Positions 33,716-43,682 of a stretch of DNA of 64,000 nt are shown here, piece by piece (within the stretch, counting starts at the first letter, position 1; each line of letters starts with the position of its first letter). A program made the position numbers and the translations under genes. The DNA is from Bacillota bacterium (GTDB lineage Bacteria; Bacillota; Clostridia; Acetivibrionales; DTU013), in NCBI GenBank assembly GCA_023412665.1, contig JAEZCA010000022.1, forward strand, positions 1 through 64,000, read 5' to 3'. The notes beneath the pieces were generated by a model, which saw only the letters and a list, made by a program, of their open reading frames with translations, was not told where the DNA came from and ran no database searches.

Positions 33716-34909
33716 TTACCTGCCTTCGAAAAATACATCGACACTATACCCGGGCTTCAATTCCCCTTTCGGATCCTGCGGCTTCACCTCAACCTTTACT
33801 ATCCGCTTCCCATCCTTTTCTACAGCCAGGTTCGCAATATGGGATACAACTCCGGGAATTGAGAGGCTGGTGTCCGATGACGGTACGATATTGACAGTCT
33901 CGCCCAGTTCCACATTTTTGATAAACTCCTCATCAACTTCTGCGCTCACCACTATGGTATCTGCATCGATCAGCTGAAGCACCCTTGTGGGCATACTCTG
34001 GACTCCCAGCATTGTACCGTTTATCACTCCTATATTCTGCACGATCCCGTTTGGCACACTGGAAACTATACTGTTGTCATTCAAATAGTCCTTCGCACTC
34101 TTGTTTTTCATGGTTTCAAGATCTATGCGTGCAGCTTCAACACCACTGTCCTGTTTTTCCGTATTGGCGAAGTTGGAGTTTTCTATCTGGTCAAGCTGAG
34201 CCTGTTTGGATTTTAAAAGGATGTTCATTTGGTCAAGCTCTGTCCTTAAAGCGCTCTTTGTCTTCTTTATACTGCTCTCTACATCCGACAGTGCCTTTTC
34301 CCTTTGGTCCAATATAGTGATGTATTGATCAAGCACGCTTTTGGCAACCGAACCTGCTTCATACAGCTCCCGATTGTCCTTGAGATCGCTCTGTGCCTTC
34401 TCCAGTTCTTTCTTTGCCAGGGCAAGCGATGTCTGAAGTATTTCAAGATCTGCGCTGGTGCCTTTATTCAATTCCTCGGTCTTCGTTTTTATGTCCTTTT
34501 GTATCTGTGCAATGTCAGCCGAAAGTGCAGCCGTATCCTGCTCCACGCTTTTCAGACCTGCCTCTCCGGCCTTGAGCTGTTCACGAAGCTTATCCATCAG
34601 TCCCAGGTACTCGGACATGTCCAGCGACACAAGCTCCTGTCCCATCGAAACCCGGTCCCCTTCCTTTACCTTAACATCTGTGACTATGGATGGAAAGTCG
34701 ATATTTATATCATAAACCTTTTCGTACTTTACTTCTCCCCAGGCAATGACGCCTTCGGCCTGTTCTGTTTCCAAAGCAGCCGCTTCATGGGTTTGCGCCT
34801 CATCAGCCTCTTTAATATTATATCTGATTATGCCTGCAGCAACAAGTATGACAAGCAGACCGGCCCCTGCCAGCAACCATTTTTTACGTTTCTTAAGCAT
34901 TTCCATCAT
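33716..34909 (-). CDS. HlyD/MacA-type efflux adaptor
   Basis: A 397-residue membrane fusion protein. A single N-terminal membrane anchor (WLLAGAGLLVILVAAGII) is followed by a lipoyl half (VTDVKVKEGDRVSMGQELV), a coiled-coil hairpin of about 150 residues rich in Lys/Glu/Gln/Leu, and the beta-barrel part. In Gram-positive cells such adaptors join MacB-like permeases on the outer face of the membrane. It lies between the permease and the response regulator in the same operon. Confidence 0.88.
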   Translation of the reverse strand: MMEMLKKRKKWLLAGAGLLVILVAAGIIRYNIKEADEAQTHEAAALETEQAEGVIAWGEVKYEKVYDINIDFPSIVTDVKVKEGDRVSMGQELVSLDMSEYLGLMDKLREQLKAGEAGLKSVEQDTAALSADIAQIQKDIKTKTEELNKGTSADLEILQTSLALAKKELEKAQSDLKDNRELYEAGSVAKSVLDQYITILDQREKALSDVESSIKKTKSALRTELDQMNILLKSKQAQLDQIENSNFANTEKQDSGVEAARIDLETMKNKSAKDYLNDNSIVSSVPNGIVQNIGVINGTMLGVQSMPTRVLQLIDADTIVVSAEVDEEFIKNVELGETVNIVPSSDTSLSIPGVVSHIANLAVEKDGKRIVKVEVKPQDPKGELKPGYSVDVFFEGR

Positions 34910-34974
34910 GACATGCTACCTCCATTATAATTGGATTATATCAATAAAAATTAACGACCTAAGTTCATTTCTCC

Positions 34975-37284
34975 TTATTCAACGCTCTTTAGCGACTCAA
35001 GCATATCTATATCCCTCATTTTTCGTGCCGCAATGCCATTTATTATCAATGCAAAGGTCAATGTGATGGCGCCTGATAAAACAATAGTCAGCAAGGATAT
35101 ACGGCTCACCAGATCCATCTGGTCATCCAAGCCCCTTGAAATAATATCTGCGATCACCTTTCCCACCGGTATTCCAAAAATCGAACCTGATATGACAGAG
35201 AGAATATTCTCCGTCAGCACCAGTGAACGGATCTCCTTCTGATAAAAGCCCAGCACCTTGAGCGTCGTCAGATCACGGATGCGCTCCGAGAAATTCAGCA
35301 TGCTACTGTTATACAGAACAACAAAGGCCAGTATGCCCCCCATGAATATCAGCAATACCGCAGCAATATAGACAACCCTCGTGCTTGCTTTTACATCCTT
35401 CATCTGGCTGTCTCTGTCCACATATTCGTCGACATTGTCGCTCTCCAGAAAGTCCCAGTCCGGATGATTGTTCCACTTGACAAATATGGCGGTGGGTTTG
35501 AAGGTCTCTCCAATCGATTCGTAGTATTTATCCGTCATGAAGAGTCCCTGGCCCGTGGCCATATATATGATCTGCCTGACCGGTGTCTTTACGTAGCTGC
35601 CATCAGTCTTTTTGATCATTATGGTATCGCCGGTCCTGACCCTTAATGTCTCAGCCAGCTTTCTGGTAATAGTTATTCCGTCTTCAGCAAGCTTCATCTC
35701 ATTGCCGTCCACGTCCGTCAAATGGACCAGGGGACTATCCTGGGGCAAAACCGTCAGCAGCTTCATTGTCCTGCTGTTATCAGGACTTACGATAGCCGTC
35801 CCAACCTCTGCGATCTGCGTTACAGTGCCGTCAAGCCCGATATTATGGATAAAGTGTGAATCCACTTTTTTATCCAATATTATCTTCTGGTCATACGTAT
35901 ATGTTGTCTCGTAAGTATGCCCGGCTATCCCATTGACCATGACAGTCAGCGTGAATGCAGCCACAACAAGCCCTGTACAGCCCGTGATCCCTATGATGCT
36001 CATAGACATCCGCAGCTTGTTTCTCAGGGTATTCCTTGCTATGAGCTTGCGGCTGAATCTCATCCTGCTCCAGAGCTTGGGCAGGCTTTCGAGGAATATA
36101 TGCTTCCCCTTCTTGGGCGGCTTGTCACGAAGCAGCATGGACGGCGAATCCCTCAGCAGCTTGAGGCAGGCGTACAGTGAAATCCCGCCGGTACAAACAA
36201 GTATCAGTATCAGGCTGAGAATAAAGTTTGGGTAATTGACCAGTATACGGTTGTCTGCCAAAGTCAGCTTCAGCCATGGTATCAATACCCTGCCAAACAG
36301 GTTCGGGCCCAGCAGCAGACCGACGAATGCCCCCAGCAGCCCCATATATACTCCGTAGGACGTATAGTGCCACAGGATTCTTCCCTTCGTATACCCGAGA
36401 GCCTTCAGGATACCTATCTGGCCCCTTTGGTTCTCGACCAGCCTCAACATCGTACTTTGTGTTATCAGGGCTGTTACAAGGAAAAACATAAGGGGGAATA
36501 TTGCGGCAAGAGTCCTGAACTGGCTGATATTTGACCACACATTGTTGGTACTGCTGTCCTCGCCTCTCTTTACGATACCTATCAGGTTATCTCCAAGGGC
36601 CTTGTCGATCTCCGCCTCCACCGCCTGGATATCCGCCTCCGGGGACAGCTTGACGCATACCTGGCTGAATATCTTCTGACCGTATATACTTTTAAGCATG
36701 TCCTCGTTTAATATGATGAAGCCGAATTTTCGCGGGTCAGGTATTATCGAAGTCGTACCCTTGACGGAATATATATGCTCACTGCTCATGGCCAGGCCTT
36801 CTATTTTGAAGCTGATCCATTTGCCGTTTACCTTCAGTTTAATTGAATCATTGATTTTCAGTCCGTGCTCTTTAGCAAAGCTGCTGTCGAGGATCGCACC
36901 GCCTCTGCTCTTTAATCCCCCCTGCTGAAGTATCGGACGGTCCATCCTGCTGTTGCGGGAAACCGTATATAGCTTGAGAGTCGGACGACCCTCCAGGTCG
37001 GTCAAGGCATTGATCACAAAACGTTTCTCTGCCATTTCGACTCCCCTGATCCTGGATATGCTCCAAAGCTCCTTTTCGCTGGTATTTGCGATGTTCACCC
37101 ACATATCCGATATGCCGGAGGCTGCATACATTATGTCAGTATGCTCACCGATCGTTTTCCACATACTGTCCAGCCCTGTGACAATGGTTACTGAGAGTAC
37201 AGCCATAATAAAGATCGATATGAACTGGACCTTTGATTTTTTCATATCCCTGATGGATTTTATGAAGAGTGAGTTTGCTACCAT
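34975..37284 (-). CDS. ABC transporter permease with two FtsX domains
   Basis: A 769-residue permease. A membrane anchor near the N-terminus (SKVQFISIFIMAVLSVTIVT) precedes a large extracellular domain, then an FtsX four-helix unit (about 255-400). A second extracellular domain and a second FtsX unit (about 645-765, LIFMGGILAFVVLYNSS and TLKVLGFYQKEI) follow. The two-unit form resembles lipoprotein- or peptide-exporting permeases. Its start overlaps the ATPase stop by 7 bp. Confidence 0.88.
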   Translation of the reverse strand: MVANSLFIKSIRDMKKSKVQFISIFIMAVLSVTIVTGLDSMWKTIGEHTDIMYAASGISDMWVNIANTSEKELWSISRIRGVEMAEKRFVINALTDLEGRPTLKLYTVSRNSRMDRPILQQGGLKSRGGAILDSSFAKEHGLKINDSIKLKVNGKWISFKIEGLAMSSEHIYSVKGTTSIIPDPRKFGFIILNEDMLKSIYGQKIFSQVCVKLSPEADIQAVEAEIDKALGDNLIGIVKRGEDSSTNNVWSNISQFRTLAAIFPLMFFLVTALITQSTMLRLVENQRGQIGILKALGYTKGRILWHYTSYGVYMGLLGAFVGLLLGPNLFGRVLIPWLKLTLADNRILVNYPNFILSLILILVCTGGISLYACLKLLRDSPSMLLRDKPPKKGKHIFLESLPKLWSRMRFSRKLIARNTLRNKLRMSMSIIGITGCTGLVVAAFTLTVMVNGIAGHTYETTYTYDQKIILDKKVDSHFIHNIGLDGTVTQIAEVGTAIVSPDNSRTMKLLTVLPQDSPLVHLTDVDGNEMKLAEDGITITRKLAETLRVRTGDTIMIKKTDGSYVKTPVRQIIYMATGQGLFMTDKYYESIGETFKPTAIFVKWNNHPDWDFLESDNVDEYVDRDSQMKDVKASTRVVYIAAVLLIFMGGILAFVVLYNSSMLNFSERIRDLTTLKVLGFYQKEIRSLVLTENILSVISGSIFGIPVGKVIADIISRGLDDQMDLVSRISLLTIVLSGAITLTFALIINGIAARKMRDIDMLESLKSVE

Positions 37285-37979
37285 ACGATCGCCTCTGCAT
37301 CCATCTGTTCGCTATTGTGCTCTATACCTGCGATCTTTCCGTCCTTCATATGGATGACGGTATCTGCCATATTCGCGATCATTGCATTATGAGTAACAAT
37401 TATTACTGTCTTTCCCATGTTGTATGCCGCATCGCATATGAGCCGCAGAACCTTGCGGCCGGTGGCCGAATCCAGCGCTCCTGTGGGTTCGTCGCACAGG
37501 ACGATCTGCGGATTTTTAGCCAATGCTCTGGCTATGGATACTCTTTGCTGTTCTCCTCCCGATATCTGGCTCGGGAAATTGTCCAGCCTGTTCTCCAGCC
37601 CTACCTTTATCAGCATCTCCTTTGAATCCAGCGGGTTACTGCATATTTCCTTTGCAAGCTGCACGTTTTCCAGCACTGTGAGATTCGGTACGAGGTTGTA
37701 GAATTGGAATACAAAGCCTATTTTATTCCTTCTGTAGGTTGTGAGCTCATATTCCGACATGCTGGAAATCTCCTGATCATCTACGATGATACGGCCTTTT
37801 GTAGGTGAATCCATACCTCCGATCAGGTTCAGGACTGTCGTTTTCCCCGCACCACTTTGCCCCAGCACTACATTTACGGTACCCTTCCTTATGCCGAAGC
37901 TGATGCCGTCGACAGCCTTGATAGTGTGTCCGCCGACATGATATTCTCTCTCAACATTTTCAAATCTAATAAAGTCCAT
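37278..37979 (-). CDS. ABC transporter ATPase (MacB/LolD type)
   Basis: A 233-residue ATPase with Walker A LGQSGAGKTTVL, signature ISGGEQQRVSIARAL, Walker B IVLCDEPTGALDS and H-loop VTHN. FVFQFYNLVPNLTVLENV is the typical MacB/LolD Q-loop region. It is the first gene of the five-gene efflux operon and energises the permease that overlaps its 3' end. Confidence 0.92.
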   Translation of the reverse strand: MDFIRFENVEREYHVGGHTIKAVDGISFGIRKGTVNVVLGQSGAGKTTVLNLIGGMDSPTKGRIIVDDQEISSMSEYELTTYRRNKIGFVFQFYNLVPNLTVLENVQLAKEICSNPLDSKEMLIKVGLENRLDNFPSQISGGEQQRVSIARALAKNPQIVLCDEPTGALDSATGRKVLRLICDAAYNMGKTVIIVTHNAMIANMADTVIHMKDGKIAGIEHNSEQMDAEAIVW

Positions 37980-38041
37980 CTGTTATCTCCCTCTGTCCAA
38001 ACAGGGACTTACCACCAAAGCGGCCCAGTCACCCAGTAAAA

Positions 38042-38097
38042 ATTATAAATGGGAAATATTAAATGGTAAGAGGAAAATTATTAAGAAATATTAAGAA
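38042..38097 (-). promoter_or_regulatory. Activator-type promoter with direct repeats for the efflux operon
   Basis: On the minus strand TTCTTAATA occurs twice in a row with 10-bp period (38097-38089 and 38087-38079). Eight bases downstream lies a poor -35 (CTTACC), then 17 bp to a perfect -10 TATAAT (38047-38042). Direct repeats with one-turn spacing next to a weak -35 are the standard layout for OmpR-family activation. Confidence 0.6.
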
Positions 38098-38110
38098 TCA
38101 GGCCCGGCTT

Positions 38111-40756
38111 CTACATCCTGAGCCGCTGTCCGGTCTGATAAAAGTCCTTCCAGGGATTAATGCCGGATATACAGGAAAGGGCCTTCTCCATGTTTATGCC
38201 GTCCGGGGATACCGTGTCAAGCTCTTCCCATGAGATAGGCATTGATACGAGAGCACCTTTTCGCGCTCTTAATGAATATGGCGCAATACTGGTGGCGCCT
38301 CTGCCGTTGCGGATCCAATCGATGAAAATCCTGTCCCTGCGCTTATCCTTTCTGACATTGCTCGTGTAACGGCCGGGCCATTTCTGTTCCATTATTTCAG
38401 CAATTCGTCTGGCAAAACCGTTAAATGCATCCCAGTCTGCCGAAGGCACAAAGGGAACGACCACATGATAACCCTTGCCGCCGCTGGTTTTGAGATACGA
38501 TACCAGATCCAGCTGGTCAAGCATGCCTTTCAGATCTCTCACACCCTGGCGCACTCTGTCCAGGTCCATACCCACATCAGGGTCCAGATCGAAGACCATC
38601 ACATCCGGTTTTTCAATATCATCTGCGCGGCTTCCCCATGTATGGAACTCAAGAGTACCCATCTGGGCTTCGGAAATAAGTCCGGATACATTTTTAATAC
38701 AAAAGTACTCCTTTGTTTCTCCGCTGCTGTTTATGACAGGTATCGTGACAATGCCCTTGTTGTCGGCACCGGGATGCTTTTTAAAGAAGCAGGTCTCTGA
38801 TATTCCCTTGTGGCATCGCACAACGCTGAGGATCCTGTTGCTCACATAAGGCAGCATACGTTCTGACACCATTGCATAGTATTTGACAACATCCGCCTTT
38901 TTGATATCAGATTCATCAAATATCATCCTATCCGGATTTGAGATCTTAACTCCGCCGATAAATAGATTTTTCCCTTCCTTCACGACCCGAATGCCATTAT
39001 TTCCATCGGTAATTTTTTCTGTCGCCGCCTCTCCGGGCTGCATCCCGCGGTTTGCGGTGACATCGGCAGACAGGCTATTGTCTCCATGCTGATTTGACCT
39101 GTCATCCATATTTGAAATATCCTCCATTGACGGCTCGAAATCCTCGGCTGTCCCTCCAGTCAGTTTTTCTCTCCTGACCTCCCTGGGCTCCTTATCCGCA
39201 CGCAGACCTTTAAAGCTTGCCTGCCTCAATTGATTTTCATCAGTCCATTCCGCAAACTTGATCTCAGCCACCAACACCGGCTCAAGCCAGGTTACCCTTT
39301 CAGTCTTTCTGGCTGCCGGCACTGATTTGAAAGGAGACGATTCCCTCTTTATACTTTTGAACCTTTTTTCCAGCTCCTTCATGCTGCGTTCGGTGAAGCC
39401 CGTACCGGCACGTCCCGCATAGACAAGCTCATCACCCTCATAAACACCCAGGAGAAGCGAGCTAACGCCGCTGGTCTTTTTGGCGGAGAGCGTATAGCCT
39501 CCGATGACAAACTCCTGCCTCGTATCACATTTCAGCTTGATCCAGTCGCCGTTTCTTGTTCCGCCGTATACCGAATCAGCCCTCTTTCCTACGATCCCCT
39601 CCATGTTTTTCTCACAAGCTGCCTGATAGCTGGCCTTCCCATTTCCTCTGACATGCCTGCTGTAGTAGAGATTTTTAGGCGGATCCTTTAGGAGGGCCTC
39701 CAGCATCTCTTTTCTTTCAGTAAGCCGGCGCCCTCTCAGATCCTCACCGTCTAACGCCAGCAGATCAAAGATAATATAGGTGAGGCTTTTGCCCTTGTGA
39801 TTCTTCAAGTAATTCTGCAAAGCCTGGAAATCCGTCTTTCCTTGTTCATCGGTGATGACCATTTCACCATCCAGGACCATAGACCTTCCGTCGGCCCAAT
39901 CGATTAGAGAATATGCAATGTCGCTGAATTTACTTGTGTAGTCGTGGCCGTTTCTGGTAATAAGCCTGACAGTGCTTCCTTCAAGGTATGCAACGATCCT
40001 GTAGCCGTCATATTTCAGCTCATACAGCCAATCATCACCCTCAGGGATCCTGCTTGTCAGTTTAGCAAGCTGCACCTCGGCCTTATCAAAGGGATTGCTT
40101 ACGACATCTGACCTTTCATCCTCTCCGGCTTCTATTTCTGCCATGGTGCGGCCTGTCCTTATGCTGTCCGTAAACCCGGATATCCCGTCTGAGGCTTCGG
40201 CATACTCATCTTTTTCCTTTATTAAAAGCCAGTTGTTTTTAGTTTCTCCTTCTTTAGCCTTTATCCTGACCAGAGCCCATTTACCTTTTAATCTCCGCCC
40301 CTTTAGAACAAATTTGAGGGATCCCTCGGCCAGTCCCTCGTCCACATCCACCTGAGGCTCCCACCAGCCTTCATCCCAAAGCATCACTACCCCGCCGCCG
40401 TACTCACCCTTTGGGATAGTCCCTTCAAAGTTTCTGTACTCCAGCGGATGATCCTCCACTTGAACGGCAAGCCTTTTGTCACGGGTATTGTAGGACGGTC
40501 CCTTGGGCACGGCCCAGCTCAGCAGTGCCCCATCCCATTCAAGACGAAAGTCGAAGTGATCCCGGCTGGCTAAATGGTGCTGGACTACGAACCGCAATGC
40601 CTCTTCGGTTTTCCGTATGAGCGCCGCGGTCTTGTCTTGCCCATCCGGCTTTGCTCCGGCATCTTTGACACTATCCGTCCCGGGCGGCAACCCTTCAGGC
40701 TCATAGGTCCTGCTGAAATTTCTCTTCCTGCTATACTCTTCCAATTTGTTCTTCAT
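38111..40756 (-). CDS. ligD: Multifunctional ATP-dependent DNA ligase LigD (PE-LIG-POL)
   Basis: An 881-residue end-joining enzyme with three domains in the order phosphoesterase, ligase, polymerase. The PE part (about 50-190) has QHHLASRDHFDFRLEWDG and GTIPKGEYGGG. The ligase part (about 215-520) has the adenylated lysine in YELKYDGYR (K248) and EGIVGKR. The POL primase part (about 590-880) has VFDLDPD and TSGGKGYHVVVPF. In Bacillus the usual order is LIG-POL without PE. No ku gene is adjacent or elsewhere in the window. It is followed on its strand by the efflux operon. Confidence 0.93.
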   Translation of the reverse strand: MKNKLEEYSRKRNFSRTYEPEGLPPGTDSVKDAGAKPDGQDKTAALIRKTEEALRFVVQHHLASRDHFDFRLEWDGALLSWAVPKGPSYNTRDKRLAVQVEDHPLEYRNFEGTIPKGEYGGGVVMLWDEGWWEPQVDVDEGLAEGSLKFVLKGRRLKGKWALVRIKAKEGETKNNWLLIKEKDEYAEASDGISGFTDSIRTGRTMAEIEAGEDERSDVVSNPFDKAEVQLAKLTSRIPEGDDWLYELKYDGYRIVAYLEGSTVRLITRNGHDYTSKFSDIAYSLIDWADGRSMVLDGEMVITDEQGKTDFQALQNYLKNHKGKSLTYIIFDLLALDGEDLRGRRLTERKEMLEALLKDPPKNLYYSRHVRGNGKASYQAACEKNMEGIVGKRADSVYGGTRNGDWIKLKCDTRQEFVIGGYTLSAKKTSGVSSLLLGVYEGDELVYAGRAGTGFTERSMKELEKRFKSIKRESSPFKSVPAARKTERVTWLEPVLVAEIKFAEWTDENQLRQASFKGLRADKEPREVRREKLTGGTAEDFEPSMEDISNMDDRSNQHGDNSLSADVTANRGMQPGEAATEKITDGNNGIRVVKEGKNLFIGGVKISNPDRMIFDESDIKKADVVKYYAMVSERMLPYVSNRILSVVRCHKGISETCFFKKHPGADNKGIVTIPVINSSGETKEYFCIKNVSGLISEAQMGTLEFHTWGSRADDIEKPDVMVFDLDPDVGMDLDRVRQGVRDLKGMLDQLDLVSYLKTSGGKGYHVVVPFVPSADWDAFNGFARRIAEIMEQKWPGRYTSNVRKDKRRDRIFIDWIRNGRGATSIAPYSLRARKGALVSMPISWEELDTVSPDGINMEKALSCISGINPWKDFYQTGQRLRM

Positions 40757-40938
40757 TATTTCTCACCCTTGTGTACAGTCCTGCCGTTGATATTTTTGCC
40801 AGGCTCAGCCACATTTCAGGCCAATGGTAACATAGACCTGGCTTTGTTCAGATTTCCGAACTGTATTTAGGTTTTGAATATTTGATAAAAATTATGACCC
40901 TGCTCAGAACACGGAAGGATTTTAGAAATTGGTGACTA

Positions 40939-42207
40939 TTAGACTGACTTTTGCGCCGTTCTTTTCTGATAAATATTGAAAACTGCTATAGATGCTGATA
41001 TAAGCAAAGCACATATCATAAACATCACGGTGTAATTATAGGTGTCGGAAATTGCTCCTCCAAAGACAGGTCCAAGTCCCTGTCCAATGTCTGCACCGAT
41101 ATAAAATGTGCTTACCGCCACTCCAACTCTGCTTGCATCCACTCTTCTGATACACTCAGCCTGAAGTGAAAGCTGACCTCCTCCCTGGCCTACAGCTTTC
41201 AGTACTGATGCAGCGATCAACAGCCAAAGTGCCGGTGCCACCCCTATCAAAACCATAGATATGGCTGATAATATCAGGGAAATGTTCACAACAGCTGTCA
41301 GACCGTTTCTATCCACGATCCGCCCCACGAACATCCGCAGTACAAAAACAACTGCTGCCCCCACAGAGAAGAATATACCAACATTCAGTATATTTCTTTC
41401 CTTCGCCAGCAGGAGCAGAAATGCGCTCACTATCCCATTCCCAAAGGAAAACATGCCCCCGATCAATGCGTAAACAATGACCTCTTTTGCAATCAGTGGC
41501 TTGAGAGCCATTTTCCCGACCCGGCTAAACGCCTGCTTCACTTCATTTTTGTATGGTAGAAATAATAGTAATATCGCTGACAAAAAGGATAGTATAGCCG
41601 TTATAAAAAACAACAGCCGAAACCCGGCCTTGTCAATGACATATATCCCTATATTCGGTCCGATAATCGATGCAATTACCTGTCCTATCCCATAGTACCC
41701 CATTCCTTCACCAAGACGCTCCTTGGGTATGAATACGGAAACCAGCGCAATATTTACCGTACTGCTGATACCAAATGAAATCCCGTGAAGTATTCTGAAC
41801 AAGTACAATAATGAGATGTTTGAAGAAAAAGCATAGCCTGCTACTGAGAGGCCGATAAGCAAATTCGCAGCAATTAACAGGCGTTTCTTGTTGAAAATAT
41901 CCGTCGCCAATCCCGCAAACGGACGCACAACCAATGCAACGACGGAAAAAATGCCCGATACCACACCTGCTACAGCCAGTGAGCCTTTGATGTCCATTGC
42001 ATATTTTGAAATAGTGGTATAGATCATATTAAAGCCCATGGCCGTTATTAAGCTGACCATAATCAGAAACACAAAGGATTTGCTCCACAGTATGTTTACA
42101 TTTTCCTGGCTGTTCTTTTCTTCGACTGTGCAATTGCTCCAAGAAATCATTCTCATAGTTGAGTCACTTTCGACTTGATTTGCTATTTCGTTTGAGCCTA
42201 TAAACAT
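40939..42207 (-). CDS. Major facilitator superfamily transporter
   Basis: A 422-residue transporter with twelve membrane helices and an unusually long polar N-terminus of about 48 residues before helix 1 (FLIMVSLITAMGFNMIYTTI). The loop 2-3 motif VVRPFAGLATDIFNKKRLL is the MFS motif A. It resembles drug exporters of the DHA family. A later in-frame start at the MRM residues is possible, but its ribosome binding site is weaker. Confidence 0.85.
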   Translation of the reverse strand: MFIGSNEIANQVESDSTMRMISWSNCTVEEKNSQENVNILWSKSFVFLIMVSLITAMGFNMIYTTISKYAMDIKGSLAVAGVVSGIFSVVALVVRPFAGLATDIFNKKRLLIAANLLIGLSVAGYAFSSNISLLYLFRILHGISFGISSTVNIALVSVFIPKERLGEGMGYYGIGQVIASIIGPNIGIYVIDKAGFRLLFFITAILSFLSAILLLFLPYKNEVKQAFSRVGKMALKPLIAKEVIVYALIGGMFSFGNGIVSAFLLLLAKERNILNVGIFFSVGAAVVFVLRMFVGRIVDRNGLTAVVNISLILSAISMVLIGVAPALWLLIAASVLKAVGQGGGQLSLQAECIRRVDASRVGVAVSTFYIGADIGQGLGPVFGGAISDTYNYTVMFMICALLISASIAVFNIYQKRTAQKSV

Positions 42208-42546
42208 ATTATATTTATCCTCAATTATCCTGTCAATACAAGTACAGTAAAAGCTGCTATATATTTAATCAATCCCTGTAGCTTGGTGTTTTCAAGGTTT
42301 ATAAGTACATGATTCCTGCTTGTTGACATATTTATCAAAGTAGAGTAAAATTTGAGTATAAGCTAAAACGTTATTATAACACTTGGCTAAAGCATGCCGG
42401 ATTTTCTTTCATAGTCAGTTCTCCTGAATTAGATACTTTATTGATCTTGCAGAGGTATGAAGGCCTGAAGTCTTTATGCCTCGTTTTTTCACATTGAATT
42501 TACATTAGTCGGCCTGATATGGTAATATGATACTCGGGAGTGTGTT

Positions 42547-43587
42547 ATGGCTGATTCAAGTATTAAGATAATTGCTCAAAGAACGAATGTCTCACCGGCT
42601 ACTGTATCCATTGTCTTGAATGGACGCGGCGATGCCATGCGTATATCTCAAAAGACACAGGAAAGAGTGTTGGAGGAGGCAAAATCGCTGGGCTACAAGC
42701 CGAATATATACGCCAGGCGATTGCGCCGCCGTTCCGAAGAGGATTTCAATGCGATCATCGGTGTTCTATGGCCGAACCTATATTCTTCCGAGCTGATCGT
42801 CGGCTTTTTTGACGGTATCCAGAACAGCATCCTGAAGGATAAGCTGAACGTGGAGGTCGTCTTAAAGCCATACGAATATTCACAGCTCCAAACGATGGAA
42901 GATGTTTTTAAGAATCAGCTTTTTAACGGCGTCATAATTGTCGGTGCGTCCGACAGCGACGTCGACTATCTTTATAGCATAAAGTCCACAATGCCGATGG
43001 TGTTGTTCAACAGACAAAATGACAAATACGGCTCCGTATGCATCGACAACTACAACACAGGCGAAAAGGCAGCTCAGCTGCTTGCGGCCAGAGGGCACAA
43101 GAATGCAGCCCTAATCGGGCCGGACCTGATATCCAGAAATTTCAGTATGAGAAAAACAGGCTTCCTGGATGGCTGCCATCGGTATGGCATCACAGTTCTG
43201 CCTGAGCACATCATACAGGATACGATAGATTCAGAGGGCAAATATCGAAGCGCCGAAAAGCTGATGAAGTCAGGCAATCTTCCGACAGCGCTGTTTCTTC
43301 TTATTTCCGACTTCGGGCAGGAAGTTTACTCAGTCCTGCAGGGCAGGGGTGTACGCATCCCGGAAGACATCGAGATAATCGGATATTCCGATATAGTGTC
43401 CTGCAGACTCCTGAAACCGAGTATGACTGTCATTGACCTACCTATACAGAAAATGGTCAAGAGCTCGCTGCAGCTCATCCTGGACATGATAAACGGACAT
43501 ATACAGGATGTTCATAATGTATTTGAGGAAGCGTATTTCATATTCCGCGAAAGCTGCGGAGGTTACCCTGATATAACGAACAAATAG
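42547..43587 (+). CDS. LacI-family transcriptional regulator
   Basis: A 346-residue regulator. The N-terminal HTH (IKIIAQRTNVSPATVSIVLN) and hinge helix (GYKPNIYARRLR) are typical. The remaining ~280 residues are a periplasmic-binding-like sensor (GVLWPNLYSSELIVGFFDGI, MVLFNRQNDKYGSVCIDN). No sugar gene is adjacent, so the target may be distant, for example the xylanases. A plausible promoter (TTTACA, 18 bp, TAATAT) lies just upstream. The ATG at 42547 follows GGGAGTG. Confidence 0.9.
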   Translation: MADSSIKIIAQRTNVSPATVSIVLNGRGDAMRISQKTQERVLEEAKSLGYKPNIYARRLRRRSEEDFNAIIGVLWPNLYSSELIVGFFDGIQNSILKDKLNVEVVLKPYEYSQLQTMEDVFKNQLFNGVIIVGASDSDVDYLYSIKSTMPMVLFNRQNDKYGSVCIDNYNTGEKAAQLLAARGHKNAALIGPDLISRNFSMRKTGFLDGCHRYGITVLPEHIIQDTIDSEGKYRSAEKLMKSGNLPTALFLLISDFGQEVYSVLQGRGVRIPEDIEIIGYSDIVSCRLLKPSMTVIDLPIQKMVKSSLQLILDMINGHIQDVHNVFEEAYFIFRESCGGYPDITNK

Positions 43588-43625
43588 ATATCCCCCTTGC
43601 AAGATGCAAATACTATCAAAAAATC

Positions 43626-43656
43626 TTGACTATTACGTAGCGTTATAGTTTACAAT
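43626..43656 (+). promoter_or_regulatory. MerR-type promoter with 19-bp spacer
   Basis: TTGACT (43626-43631) and TACAAT (43651-43656) are 19 bp apart, the stretched spacing that MerR proteins correct by twisting DNA. Inside is the imperfect dyad ACTATTACG/CGTTATAGT (8 of 9 positions). It should be autoregulated by the adjacent gene. Confidence 0.75.
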
Positions 43657-43682
43657 GATATTTGCAAGGGAGAGTGATAGCA

